A stretch of DNA of 64,000 nucleotides from Sphingomonas daechungensis (GTDB taxonomy: Bacteria; Pseudomonadota; Alphaproteobacteria; Sphingomonadales; Sphingomonadaceae): positions 1,561,001-1,625,000 of the forward strand of contig NZ_CP060780.1 of assembly GCF_014489495.1 (NCBI RefSeq), written 5' to 3'. The notes under the pieces were generated by a model, which saw only the letters and a program-made list of their open reading frames with translations, was not told the origin of the DNA and did not search any database. A program made the position numbers and the translations under genes. The stretch's first letter is position 1, and the number at the start of each line of letters is the position of its first letter. Of the stretch, positions 9,307-19,205 are shown piece after piece.

Positions 9307-10410
9307 TCATGTCCCCTTGCGCCTCTGCGACGTCGGCGAGGTGCATGCCCCATCCGGGATGAACATGCCCAGCACGCCCACCTCGCCGTAGACTCGATCG
9401 GTGCGCTTGCCGTTCGGCGTCGGATTGGTCCGGATCGAGAGGTAGCCGAGCTGGCCGTTATTGACGCAGCGCGCCGAGACCAGGCCGTCGGTGCGCACGA
9501 ATTGCGTCGGCGGCGCTCCGTCGGACGACCAGCTGATGGGCCCGCCCGGGATCGGAAGTCCGAACCGGGTGTTCCAGTAACTGTCCAGGTTTTCCCAAGC
9601 CGTCGAGCCGGGCTTTGCGGGGTTGGTGCAGGCGACGGTCATGCCGGGAGCCGGAGCGAACCCGAAAATCGCGCCGGCGGGCGGTACGTTCTTCTCGCGG
9701 AAGCTGACCCAGCTGAGGGCACAGCCGGTTTCCGAAGGCGAGCTGCAGACGGGCGTCGACTTGAAGGTGCCGCCAACCCGCTTCCCCTGCGGAACGTAGA
9801 GATTGAAACCCGGAAGGATGGCAAGACGCATCTGACGCGTGATCGGCTTGCCCTCGATCTCGTGCTTGATCAGTTCCTGGAGCATCAGCGACCCCTGGCT
9901 GTGTCCGATCAGCACGAAGGGCCGGCCCTGGTTGTACTTGGCGAGATAGGTACGCCAGGCATTGGAGACGTCCGAATAGGCCAGCATGGCTGGCTTCGTG
10001 ACATCCGCTCCGGCAGCGGCCGCGGCGACTGCCCCAGAGTCATCTGGCGGTAGATGGGAGCAAAGGTGCGGCACACTCCGGCGAAGCGCGCGAATTGCAC
10101 TTGCGCTGCGCTGCGCTCGCTATTGTCGACATTGAGGTCGCTGTTGAGACCACGGTCATTCGACACCGTGGGATAGACGTAGAAGCAGTCGAGCCGCGGG
10201 TCTTTGGCCACCTCGCTTTGGCCGACCGAGCCATAGCCGTTGGCGTTGAGGGCCGTGGTTGGCAGCGGCGTCGAGCAGGTGTCGGCTCGGCCAGGGAGGC
10301 AAAGCCAGTTCGTTCCGCTCGAATAGTCCACGGTTGCGGAAGGGCGGTTTGCGCCGAAGCGGGGTCGTCGCCACAAAGGCGGCGGCTGTCAGCAATGCGG
10401 TGCGGATCAC
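9307..10410 (-). CDS. DUF3089 lipase-like alpha/beta hydrolase (frameshifted)
   Basis: Alpha/beta-hydrolase-fold protein with the nucleophile elbow GHSQGS and upstream FVLI strand. The N-terminal part (in other frames) contains [14 protein letters not shown], the hallmark of DUF3089, and a [13 protein letters not shown] segment. GTG 10410 overlaps the inferred ruvB stop (GTGA), giving the hydrophobic start [16 protein letters not shown], a probable signal peptide. Frames change near 10365 and 10045. The substrate is unknown; family members resemble secreted lipases. The catalytic Ser is visible; Asp/His partners were not assigned. Confidence 0.85.
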
Positions 10411-11448
10411 TTGGGGCAGCTCCCGGATCGAACAGGCCGGCTTGTGCGCCGGCGGGTGGGTTGAGGCCAAGGTGGGTGTAGCCGCGGCCATTCAAGCAGC
10501 GCCCCCGTGCCGTACGGGCGATGAGGCCAAGCTGAATGAGGTAGGGCTCGATCACATCCTCAATCGTGTCGCGCGGCTCGGAGAGGCCCGCCGCGAGCGT
10601 TTCCACGCCAACCGGCCCGCCGCCGTAGAGATCGGCGATCATCGTCAGGTAACGGCGATCCATCGCGTCGAGGCCGAGCGCATCGATCTCGAGCCGTGAC
10701 AGAGCCTTGTCGGCAACGCCGGCATCGATCGAATCCGCACCCACGGCATGGGCAAAGTCCCGCACGCGGCGGAGCAAGCGGCCGGCGATGCGCGGAGTTC
10801 CCCGGACCGGCGCGCGACCTCGCGGGCACCGTCGTCGGTGATGCCGACGATGAGCAGGCGCGCGGCGCGGCGGATGACGTGCTCCAATTCTTCGACGGTG
10901 TAGAAGTTGAGGCGGACGGGGATGCCGAAGCGATCACGAAGCGGCGTCGTCAGAAGGCCCTGTCGTGTCGTCGCTCCAACCAGCGTGAACCGCGGAAGGT
11001 CGATGCGCACCGATCGCGCCGAAGGCCCTTCGCCGATCATCAGGTCGAGAGCGCGGTCCTCCATCGCCGGATAGAGCACTTCCTCGACTGCCGGATTGAG
11101 CCGGTGGATTTCGTCGATGAACAGGACGTCGCCGTCCTCCAGGTTGGTCAGCAGTGCGGCGAGGTCTCCGGACTTCGCGATGACCGGCCCCGAGGTTGCC
11201 CGGAATCCGACGCCCATCTCCCGCGCCAGGATGCCGGCGAGGGTGGTTTTGCCCAGGCCCGGCGGCCCGTGGAACAGCACGTGATCAAGCGCCTCCCCCC
11301 GGCTCTTCGCGGCATTGACGAACACGCGCAGGTTTTCGCGGGCCGCCTGCTGCCCGATGAACTCGTCGAGGCTCTTCGGCCGAAGCGCTGCGTCCGCATC
11401 CTCGGTCGTGCGCTCAGGCGTCGTGATTCGGGCTGGATCGGTTGCCAT
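10407..11448 (-). CDS. ruvB: Holliday junction branch-migration helicase RuvB (frameshifted)
   Basis: Hexameric AAA+ motor that drives Holliday junction migration with RuvA. Visible motifs: Walker [11 protein letters not shown], Walker [11 protein letters not shown], sensor region [20 protein letters not shown], and the winged-helix end with [20 protein letters not shown] 11448 fits the family N-terminus. A base is missing near 10800, after AREVARRS. A second shift near the C-terminus is likely, because the proper stop appears to be TGA 10409-10407, overlapping the DUF3089 start. In the window ruvB is separated from ruvC-ruvA by the divergent dipeptidase and an L,D-transpeptidase. Confidence 0.93.
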
Positions 11449-11527
11449 CTCGGCAATTTGATTCGCAGATGGACGGGCTGCCGACAAGGCGCTTACTGTC
11501 GCTTCCGACACAAGCTTGCGGGGGAAT

Positions 11528-12645
11528 ATGCAGGTCGATCGACGGACTTTGCTCGCGACGGGCGCAGCGGCATTGGTCGCGGGCCAGCACTTGCGCAAAA
11601 GCGCTCGGCCAGCAGCTGGTACGACCGCGCGATCATCATCGACGGGCTGGGCGGAATTGGCGATCCCTATGGACCCGAAGAGCAGCTCCGCCTGACCGAC
11701 CGCGCCTGGAAGGAAATGCTCGCAACCGGCGTGACCGTCGTCCGCGATACTGTGATGCCGGTCGGCAACGTCGCGGACCCGTGGTCCGACTATCAGAAGG
11801 ACATTTCCACCAAGCAGGACATCGTCAACGCCAACCCCGATCGCCTGATCCTGATCCGCAGCGCCGCCGACATCCTGAAGGCCAAGCGCGAAGGCAAGTT
11901 TGGCATGCTCATCGGCACGCAGGACACCTCAATGGTCGGGCCGGAGCTGGATCGGCTGGCGCAGATGAAGAAGGACGGCGTGATGACCGTCCAGCTGACC
12001 TACAACAACCGCAACCTGTCCGGCGACGGCTCTCTCGAACCGGCCAATGCTGGCCTGTCGAAGCTCGGCAAGGCGACGATCGAGCGGATCGAGGCGGAGA
12101 AATTGCTGCTCGACCTCAGTCATGGAGGCGCGCGGACGATGGCGGAAGCGGCGGCGCTGGCGAAGCGGCCGCTGGTCATCAGCCACACTGCCTCACGCGC
12201 CCTGACCGACCACCCGCGCAATACGGCGGACGAGACGATCAAGGCGGTTGCCGACAAGGGCGGGGTTGTCGGCGTCTATTTCATGCCCTTCCTGACGCTC
12301 GACAGCCATCCGAAGGGCGACGACCTGCTCCGGCATATCGAGCATGTCGCAAACGTCGCCGGTGAGGATCACGTCGGCATCGGCACCGACAATGGTCCGC
12401 TGCCGCAAGTGATCGACGCGGAATCGACCAAGAAGCTGAACGAATGGGCGGCTGCGCGGATCAAGGCCGGCATCGCGGCCCCGGTGAAGGGCTCAACGTC
12501 TGGCCGATGGTTGCCGACTACAACAGCATCGACCGATATCGCCGCGTCGCGATGGACCTGCAGAAGCGGGGTGGAGCGAGACCCGGCTGGAGAAGCTGAT
12601 GGGTGGCAATTTCCTGCGCGTTTATCGCGAGGCCTGGGCGGCTGA
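11528..12645 (+). CDS. Membrane dipeptidase family (M19) protein with Tat-type signal (frameshifted)
   Basis: ATG 11528 opens a twin-arginine-type signal ([16 protein letters not shown]) pointing to folded export. The body matches the peptidase M19/renal dipeptidase fold, with [12 protein letters not shown] and [16 protein letters not shown] carrying the two later zinc-ligand histidines. The usual N-terminal His-x-Asp and the bridging Glu are not obvious: the equivalent places read IIIDGLGG and GTQDTSM. Frames change near 11583, 12490 and 12575; the end is placed at TGA 12645 after FLRVYREAW. Activity as a dipeptidase is therefore uncertain. Confidence 0.82.
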
Positions 12646-12709
12646 CCTTCACAGGATGCGATCGACGGCCTCGCAGGCTGTCCGCAGCGGCATGAGCCGG
12701 TTCTGCTCG

Positions 12710-13285
12710 TCATGCGCGAATCTCCACCGGCGTTCCATCCGCGACTGCTCCGTAGAGCCAGTCCATTTCGCGGTTGGTCACGGCAACACACCCGTCGGTC
12801 CAATCGACAGCCGCGTGGCGCGCGCCGATCCAGCCGCGATCGTTGGGAAGCCCGTGGATCATGATGTCGCCACCAGGATTGACACCCCGGCGCGCGGCAG
12901 CGGCGACTTGCTCGGGCGTCGGATATCCGATGCGCAGCGATAGGTGGTAGGCGCTGTTCGGGTTGTGCGCTGTAATCCGGTAGGCGCCCTCCGGGACGCG
13001 CCCATCGCCCTGCTGTTGCTTCGGCCCAGGATCGCCGCGACCAATTGCGACGCGGAATTCGCGGATTGCGTGACCGTCGCGATAGACGGTCATGAGATGC
13101 TCGGACTTGTCGACGCGGATGAGGTCGACGGGTCCATCCGCGGCCTGTTCGCAGCGTGCCGACCGGTAATTCCAGGCCTTGCCGCCATTGAGGCAGGTGT
13201 CGATCGCCGAATATTCGGTCGACGTCACCGCGCAGGAACCGAGGGGCAGCGCGAAAAGGATTGCGAGCGGCGCGGACCGCGTCAC
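12710..13285 (-). CDS. L,D-transpeptidase (YkuD domain) lipoprotein
   Basis: 191 residues, intact. The N-terminus ends in a lipobox-like LGSC after a hydrophobic segment, suggesting outer-membrane anchoring. The YkuD catalytic region is present: IMIHGLPND, then [17 protein letters not shown], where the catalytic cysteine lies in a TDGC context instead of the more common SxGC. Such enzymes form 3-3 peptidoglycan cross-links or attach proteins to peptidoglycan. The start codon overlaps the ruvA stop by four bases, so it is probably expressed with ruvC-ruvA. Confidence 0.88.
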   Translation of the reverse strand: MTRSAPLAILFALPLGSCAVTSTEYSAIDTCLNGGKAWNYRSARCEQAADGPVDLIRVDKSEHLMTVYRDGHAIREFRVAIGRGDPGPKQQQGDGRVPEGAYRITAHNPNSAYHLSLRIGYPTPEQVAAAARRGVNPGGDIMIHGLPNDRGWIGARHAAVDWTDGCVAVTNREMDWLYGAVADGTPVEIRA

Positions 13286-13875
13286 TTCGACGCTTTGCGA
13301 AGCGCAAGGCGCACCAAGGCGTCGAGGCTTGCATCTGGGCCGAGTTCGTCCTGCGCGGCGTTTACCGCCGAGCTTGCTTCCGCCGGCTTGAAACCGAGAT
13401 TCGCGAGAGCGGACAAGGCGTCGGAGGCGGCGCCTGCCCTTGGGGTCGGCGCGAGCGAAGCGCCCAGACCGGCGACGCCCAGTTTGCCCTGCAGTTCGTT
13501 TGCAATGCGGGCGGCGAGTTTCGGACCGACGCCGTTGGCGCGGCCGATCATTGCCTTGTCGCGCTGGCTGACGGCGCGGGCCAGCTCATCCGGCGAGAGA
13601 ACGGACAGGATCGCCAGTGCTAGCCGTCCGCCAACACCCTGAACCGAGGTGAGTGCGCGGAAGGAATCGCGTTCGACTGCGGAGCCGAAGCCGAACAGGG
13701 TCCAGGCGTCTTCGCGAACCTGAAGTTCAGTCAGGATCAGGATCTCTCCGCCGATCGGGCCGAGCGCATCGAGCGTCCTCGCGCTGACGTGAACCAGATA
13801 TCCCACTCCGCCAACGTCGATGATCGCCGTGTCGGCACTGGTTTCAACGAGCTTTCCGGTGAGGCGGGCGATCAT
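13282..13875 (-). CDS. ruvA: Holliday junction DNA-binding protein RuvA
   Basis: 197 residues, intact. N-terminal OB fold ([20 protein letters not shown]), central helix-hairpin-helix motifs around [16 protein letters not shown] and [16 protein letters not shown], and a C-terminal domain III that contacts RuvB. Tetramers hold the junction in square-planar form. It follows ruvC by 12 bases and overlaps the transpeptidase gene. Confidence 0.97.
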   Translation of the reverse strand: MIARLTGKLVETSADTAIIDVGGVGYLVHVSARTLDALGPIGGEILILTELQVREDAWTLFGFGSAVERDSFRALTSVQGVGGRLALAILSVLSPDELARAVSQRDKAMIGRANGVGPKLAARIANELQGKLGVAGLGASLAPTPRAGAASDALSALANLGFKPAEASSAVNAAQDELGPDASLDALVRLALRKASK

Positions 13876-13887
13876 GTCCGCATAGGC

Positions 13888-14376
13888 TTAAGCGATACGG
13901 CGTGCGCTCGCCAAGTGATGGGCATGCGTGATTGCGACCGCGAGCGCGTCGGCGGCGTCCGGGCCGGCGATCTTTGCTCCCGGAAGCAGGCGCGAGACCA
14001 TCGCGTGGACCTGAACTTTCTCGGCGTTGCCGTTGCCGACCACCGCCTTCTTCACCAGCCGAGCGGCATATTCGGCGACGGGGATACCGCCTCGGGCCGC
14101 GGTCATCAGGACGACGCCGCGTGCCTGGCCGAGCTTCAAAGTCGACTGCGGGTTCTTGTTGACGAAGACCTCCTCGACCGCGGCGCCGTCGGGACTGATT
14201 TCGGAAATCAGCGTATCCAGCTGGCGCGACAGATCGGCAAGCCGGTCCGGCAGCGGCGCCGTGGAGTCGGTCTTCAACTGCCCGTTGGCGATGTGGGAAA
14301 GGCGGTTGCCTTCAGCCTGAATCAGGCCCCAGCCCGTCGTTCCGAGGCCGGGGTCGAGTCCGAGGAGCTTAGGCAA
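13888..14376 (-). CDS. ruvC: Holliday junction resolvase RuvC
   Basis: 162 residues, intact. RNase-H-fold endonuclease with the expected acidic residues: Asp in [14 protein letters not shown], Glu in [12 protein letters not shown], and the C-terminal pair in [12 protein letters not shown]. It cleaves Holliday junctions symmetrically. Its start lies inside the end of yebC (8-base overlap), giving the common yebC-ruvC-ruvA order. Confidence 0.97.
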   Translation of the reverse strand: MPKLLGLDPGLGTTGWGLIQAEGNRLSHIANGQLKTDSTAPLPDRLADLSRQLDTLISEISPDGAAVEEVFVNKNPQSTLKLGQARGVVLMTAARGGIPVAEYAARLVKKAVVGNGNAEKVQVHAMVSRLLPGAKIAGPDAADALAVAITHAHHLASARRIA

Positions 14377-15111
14377 GCTTCTCCAACTCCTCGTCGGGAA
14401 CGTCGTAATTGCCCCAGACGGTCTGGACGTCGTCGTCCTCTTCGAGCGTATCGATCAGCTTCATGAGGTTGGCGGCGTCGTCGCCGCGAACCTCGACTTC
14501 GGTGCCGGGCTTCCAGCCGAGCTTGACCGCTTCCGCTTCACCAAGCGCGCTTTCGAGTGACTTGGCGACTTCGTGAAGCGTATCGACCGATGTCCAGATC
14601 TCGTGGCCGTCTTCGTCCGAGCGGACGTCTTCGGCGCCGGCCTCGATCGCCGCTTCAAGCACCTTGTCGGCGTCGCCGGCACCCGCGCCATATTCGATCA
14701 GGCCGAGCCGCTCGAACCCATGGCTCACGGAGCCCGAAGCCCCAAGATTGCCGCCGTTCTTCGAAAATGCAGTCCGAACGTTGGTCGCGGTGCGATTGCG
14801 ATTGTCGCTGAGAGCTTCGACGATGATCGCGACGCCCCGGGGCCGAAGCCCTCGTAGCGGATCTCCTCGTAATTCTCGGCATCTGAGCCTGACGCCTTGT
14901 CGATGGAGCGCTGAATATTGTCCTTCGGCATCGACTGCGCCTTGGCCGCAAGGACGGCCGCGCGAAGCCGGGCGTTCATTTCCGGGTCGGGCAGGCCCAT
15001 CTTGGCCGCGACAGTGATTTCGCGGCTGAGCTTCGAGAACATCGCCGAGCGCTTTTTGTCCTGCGCGCCCTTGCGATGCATGATGTTCTTGAACTTGGAA
15101 TGTCCTGCCAT
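14369..15111 (-). CDS. yebC: YebC/PmpR-family regulatory protein (frameshifted)
   Basis: Begins [20 protein letters not shown], the invariant YebC N-terminus, and ends with the acidic [20 protein letters not shown] block. Family members act as DNA-binding regulators and, as shown for some, help ribosomes through polyproline stretches. Reading frames change between about 14845 and 14730, in the VAIIVE...[14 protein letters not shown] segment. Intact length would be about 247 residues. First gene of the leftward ruv block. Confidence 0.93.
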
Positions 15112-15164
15112 TTTTACCCCAAGAGTGGTACTTTTCGGGGACCCCGAAAGGTCCCGCCTGTTCC

Positions 15165-15407
15165 TTACGCGAGACCGAGGGCGGCGCGATAGGTTTCGAG
15201 TACCGCGTCCTGTTCTTGCCGCGTGTGCGTTTCCATTCTTCGGAGACGAACGATCATCCGCATGATCTTGGGGTCGTATCCGTTGGACTTGGCTTCGGCG
15301 TAGACGTCCTTCACGTCGTCCGCGATGCCCTTCTTTTCTTCCTCAAGCCGTTCAATTCGCTCGATGAATAGCCGCAGCTGATCGGCCGCGACGGTACCTT
15401 CCGCCAT
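15165..15407 (-). CDS. GapR-like (DUF2312) DNA-binding protein
   Basis: 80 residues, intact, almost wholly alpha-helical. The sequence [20 protein letters not shown] followed by [17 protein letters not shown] is characteristic of DUF2312, whose founder GapR is a nucleoid protein that clamps overtwisted DNA ahead of replication forks in Caulobacter. Essential in some alphaproteobacteria. A separate transcription unit between yebC and the divergent pyruvate kinase gene. Confidence 0.92.
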   Translation of the reverse strand: MAEGTVAADQLRLFIERIERLEEEKKGIADDVKDVYAEAKSNGYDPKIMRMIVRLRRMETHTRQEQDAVLETYRAALGLA

Positions 15408-15525
15408 CTGTCACTTGCCTCCGTTCAGGGATTCGCAGTGGCTGTAAGCGAGCCAAAGCAGTCGCTCAAGCCGGTTGAACGTCGGGCGCGAGGCGTTATT
15501 GCCCTCGCCATATGAGAGGATGCCA

Positions 15526-16986
15526 GTGACCGACCAGCTTCGACCGCGCGCCCGAAAGGTGAAGATCCTTGCGACGCTGGGACCCGCGTCCAGCAAGCCG
15601 GAAATGATCAAGAAGCTGATGATCGCCGGGCCGACGCTTTCCGGATCAATATGAGCCACGGCGACCAGAAGTCGAAGGCCAAGCTGGTGGACGCCATCCG
15701 CGACCTGGAGAAGGAGCTGAAGCGCCCAACGACGATCGTATTCGATCTTCAGGGGCCAAAGCTTCGCGTCGGCAGCTTCGAGGGCGGCTCCGCTGTTCTC
15801 GAGAAGGGGCAGAGATCGTCCTCGACCAGGAGAATAAGCCTGGCAACGCCAAGCGGATGGAGCTCCCGCATCCCGAGCTGTTCGCGGCGATCGGTCCCGG
15901 CGACCGCTTGTTGATCGACGACGGCAAGGTGCGGCTGAAGGTGGTCAAATGCGGCGAGACCAGCATCACCGCCGAGGTCGTTGTCGGCGGGACCGTCTCC
16001 AACAACAAGGGCGTCAACGTCCCCGACGTCGTCGTCCCGATCCCGGCACTGACGGAGAAGGACAAGTCGGATCTCGAATTCGCGCTGGAGCAGGGCGCCG
16101 ACTGGATTGCGCTTTCTTTCGTGCAGCGCCCCGAAGACGTCGCCGAGGCGCGCTCGCTGATCGGCGAGAAGGCCAATTTGATGGCCAAGATCGAGAAGCC
16201 GGCCGCGATCGACCGTCTGACGGACATCATCGCACTGGCCGACGGCGTCATGGTCGCCCGGGGCGATCTGGGCGTCGAGCTTCCTCCCGAGGACGTTCCG
16301 CCGCTGCAGAACCGCATCGTCGCGACGGCTCGTCAGTTCGGTAAGCCCGTCGTCGTCGCGACGCAGATGCTGGAATCGATGATCACTTCGCCGACGCCGA
16401 CGCGGGCAGAGGTCAGCGACGTTGCAACGGCAATCTATGACGGCACCGACGCGGTGATGCTTTCGGCGGAAAGCGCCGCCGGCAAGTATCCGATCGAGGC
16501 GGTGTCGATGATGGATCGCATCGCAACGAGCGTCGAGTCCGACCCGGTTTACTCGTCGCGCATCCACTTTACCGAGACGCGGCTCGAACCGACGATCGCG
16601 GACGCCTTGTCCGGTTCGGCGCGCCAGATCGCGGGACGGTCAACGCCAAGGCAATGGTCGTCTTCAGCAAGTCGGGGTCGACGGCCCGCCGCATTGCTCG
16701 CGAACGGCCTCCGGTCCCGATCCTGGCGATGAGTCCGTCGCAAACGACCTCCCGCCGCATGGGCTTGATGTGGGGTGTCCACTCCGTCCACTCACGCGAT
16801 GTGTCGGCGTTCGAGGAAATGGTCGGCAAGGCCAAGCGCATGGCCTTGCGCCATCATCTGGCGACCGGAGGCGATCGCATCGTGATTATGGCCGGCATTC
16901 CGTTCGGCACAGCTGGGTCGACCAACGTGTTGCACGTCGTTCGCCTGATCGGTGACGAGTTGGAGCGCCACTCGACGCCGGAATAA
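15526..16986 (+). CDS. pyk: Pyruvate kinase (frameshifted)
   Basis: Last glycolytic step: phosphoenolpyruvate + ADP to pyruvate + ATP. Motifs in order across four frames: KILATLGPASS, FRINMSHGD, DLQGPKLRVG, LIDDGKVRL, ALSFVQRPEDV, the catalytic Lys region LMAKIEKPAAI, MVARGDLGVELP and ATQMLESMI. GTG 15526 is preferred because AGAGGA lies six bases upstream; ATG 15520 is an in-frame alternative. Frames change near 15632, 15812 and 16635, all in G/C runs. About 486 residues when repaired. Confidence 0.94.
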
Positions 16987-17856
16987 TCAGCGGGCGAGCA
17001 ACTCCGGGATTTCGTCCGGGATTTCGCGGGCGAGAAAGCCAATCGGTCCGACCTTTCGCGACAGTACTTCGCCCGCCTCTCCGTGCAGGAGGACGCTCCA
17101 AAGCAGAGCGGTGAGGGGATCCGCTCCGCGCGCGAGCAAGCCGCCAACAATGCCCGCCAGCGTGTCGCCACTTCCGGAAACACCGAGTCCCGGCGCGCCG
17201 CCTTCGTAGGTCCAGGCCTTGCCGTCCGGGGTGACGACATGGCTGGTCACACCCTTGACGAGAACGATGGCCGCATGGCGTTGGGCTGCCCGAACGCCGC
17301 AACCGATGGGGTCGGCTTCGATTTCCTCTTCCTCACATTCGAGAAGGGACGCCAGCTCTCCTGAATGAGGAAGCAGGATGGGTGGCAGGCGGCGCCGGTC
17401 CGACTCCACGGCCTTGAGGCTATGCAAAAGCGCAGCGTCCAGAACGACCGCCGCCGAGCTCTCGATCAACGCTTCGGCAAGCGCGGCGCATGTCTGGGCG
17501 ACTGCCATGCCTGGCCCAGCGACGACGACGTCGACACTGTCGGCTTGCTCGCGAAGCTGGCGCACCGCCCTCCGGGTGAAGCCGCCGTCGCGCGCTTCCG
17601 CCAGTCCGACGACCATCGCTTCGGGCATTGCCAGTGAAGTCGGCACTGCAACGCTATCGACTGTGGCCATGCGAAGCTTGCCGGCGCCTGCGCGCATCGC
17701 CGCGGTCGCTGTCAGTAGCGCCGCTCCCGCGACCTCGCGGCTGCCGGCCACGACGAGGATGCGACCCTTCGTCTCCTTGTCGCCGTCGACGACGGGAGGC
17801 AGCGCAAAGCCCTTGAGGGTCGATCGATTGAGCGGCTTCCCGCGAGCTTGCCTCAT
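16987..17856 (-). CDS. nnrD: ADP-dependent NAD(P)H-hydrate dehydratase
   Basis: 289 residues, intact, ribokinase-like fold of the YjeF C-terminal/CARKD family that repairs hydrated NAD(P)H. Signatures: GRILVVAGSREVAGAALLTA near residue 32, LLPHSGELASLL, and the nucleotide motif GLGVSGSGDTLAGIVGGLLA. The N-terminal epimerase domain (NnrE) found in many bifunctional homologues is absent here. It converges on pyk and overlaps the upstream histidine phosphatase by four bases, so both are probably one operon. Confidence 0.93.
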   Translation of the reverse strand: MRQARGKPLNRSTLKGFALPPVVDGDKETKGRILVVAGSREVAGAALLTATAAMRAGAGKLRMATVDSVAVPTSLAMPEAMVVGLAEARDGGFTRRAVRQLREQADSVDVVVAGPGMAVAQTCAALAEALIESSAAVVLDAALLHSLKAVESDRRRLPPILLPHSGELASLLECEEEEIEADPIGCGVRAAQRHAAIVLVKGVTSHVVTPDGKAWTYEGGAPGLGVSGSGDTLAGIVGGLLARGADPLTALLWSVLLHGEAGEVLSRKVGPIGFLAREIPDEIPELLAR

Positions 17857-18613
17857 CGAGTTCCCGTCATCGCATCCGGCTCGGCGGTTTTGGCGGCGCC
17901 TTCCGCTTCGAGCGGAGCGCCGTGATTCCAGACCTCCAATTTCGGAACGCAGACGCCGGTGGCATCCGGCTCGAAGTCGTAGCGGACAATGCCGCAGTTC
18001 AGGATTTCAGCCTTCTTGTCGATCGCTAGAATCTCCGGCTCGGTCAGCTCCTCCAGGATGTAGCGCATGCACAGCACGACGACCTGGTGGCAGACGATCA
18101 GCACGCGCCGGTCGCAATAGTGCAGGTTGATCGTGTTCATCGCCGAGCGGAGCCGAAGGATGACGTCGGCCCAGCTCTCGCCGCCCGGGGCCGATGGTAG
18201 AATTTTCCAAGCTTCGATCGGTGCGCCGCTTCCTCCGGAAATTTGTCGCGAATCCCGAGGCTCGTCAGGCGATCGAAAATCCCGAACTCGCGCTCGCGCA
18301 GCCGCTCGTCGATGACAAGCTTCACCGGCCCGCTCATGCCGCCCGCCTTGCAGATTGCTTCGGCGGTCTGCCGCGCTCTCAAATAGGGCGACGTCAGGAT
18401 GACTTCCGGCCGCTCCGCCGCAGGCAAAGCGGCGAACCAGCGGCCGGTCGCCTCCGCCTGGCTGTGGCCGAGGTTCGATAGTGGAACGTCGACATCCCGC
18501 ACGTCGATATCGATCTCGTGAAGTCCAGCCTCGTCGGCCGCATCACGAGCAACGTTCCCTTGGCTCTGCCCGTGACGTACCAGCCAAAGCGCTTCGGGCC
18601 AATTCTGACGCAT
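17853..18613 (-). CDS. Histidine phosphatase superfamily protein (frameshifted)
   Basis: The N-terminus carries the catalytic RHG motif in LWLVRHGQSQGN, and the second half has the distal His region RRVLIVCHQVVVLCMRYIL. The frame shifts near 18190, at GKFYHRP / GGESWADVILRL. ATG 18613 is preferred because AGGAG lies six bases upstream; ATG 18619 abuts it. About 253 residues when repaired, phosphoglycerate-mutase-like. Substrate unknown. It precedes nnrD with overlap. Confidence 0.86.
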
Positions 18614-18711
18614 CCGCATCTCCTGACGGCATTAAGCACGAAGCGCTGCTAGGTTCCTGCGAGCCATTGCGGCAAGCGCCAGGTTCGTGAACAAGACACG
18701 GACGGAGGGGC

Positions 18712-19205
18712 ATGCAATCGGACCTGACGACTGCTGACGAAATAGGGCTTGAGCCGGTTGAGCCTGGCTACAAGAACGTGCTGCGAGTTCGGATGTCCGT
18801 CTTCTGGCTGATCCTCTGGGTTATCGGCGGATACTGGATCGGGCCTTTCTGGAGCTTACGCCGGTAGCGAATCTCCCGACCTTCGGAGTCCCGATCATCG
18901 CTCTGGCCTTCCTCTCGACCGCTCCGCAGCGGATCTACCGGCGCCTGCATTACCGGCTAACCGAGCGACTTCTTCAAGTAGTGCGCGGGTGGCTCTTCCA
19001 CGTGGACACCGTCGTCCCGCTGGTGCGGGTGCAGCATATCGATGTCACCCGCGGACCCCTCGAAAAGATGTTCGGAGTTGCGACCCTCGTCGTGCACACC
19101 GCCGGCACTCACAACAGCATTGTCACCCTACCAGGCCTCAAACCCGAGCGCGCGGCCGAGATCCGCGACATCATCCGCGAACATGTCCGAACCGACTTCG
19201 CGTGA
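18712..19205 (+). CDS. PH-domain membrane protein, YdbS-like (frameshifted)
   Basis: ATG 18712 starts a short cytosolic segment followed by two hydrophobic helices, then one bacterial PH (DUF304/bPH_2) domain with the signature VVPLVRVQHIDVTRGPLEKMFG. The frame shifts near 18860 after GPFWS. Its end overlaps the start of the next PH-domain gene, matching the ydbS-ydbT pair described in Bacillus. About 165 residues. Role in envelope stress is suggested for relatives, unknown here. Confidence 0.82.

Noticed and set aside
10696..12645. A 649-residue rightward frame through ruvB and the dipeptidase
   Set aside because: Its first ~280 residues are antisense to ruvB; only the part from about 11583 belongs to a real gene.
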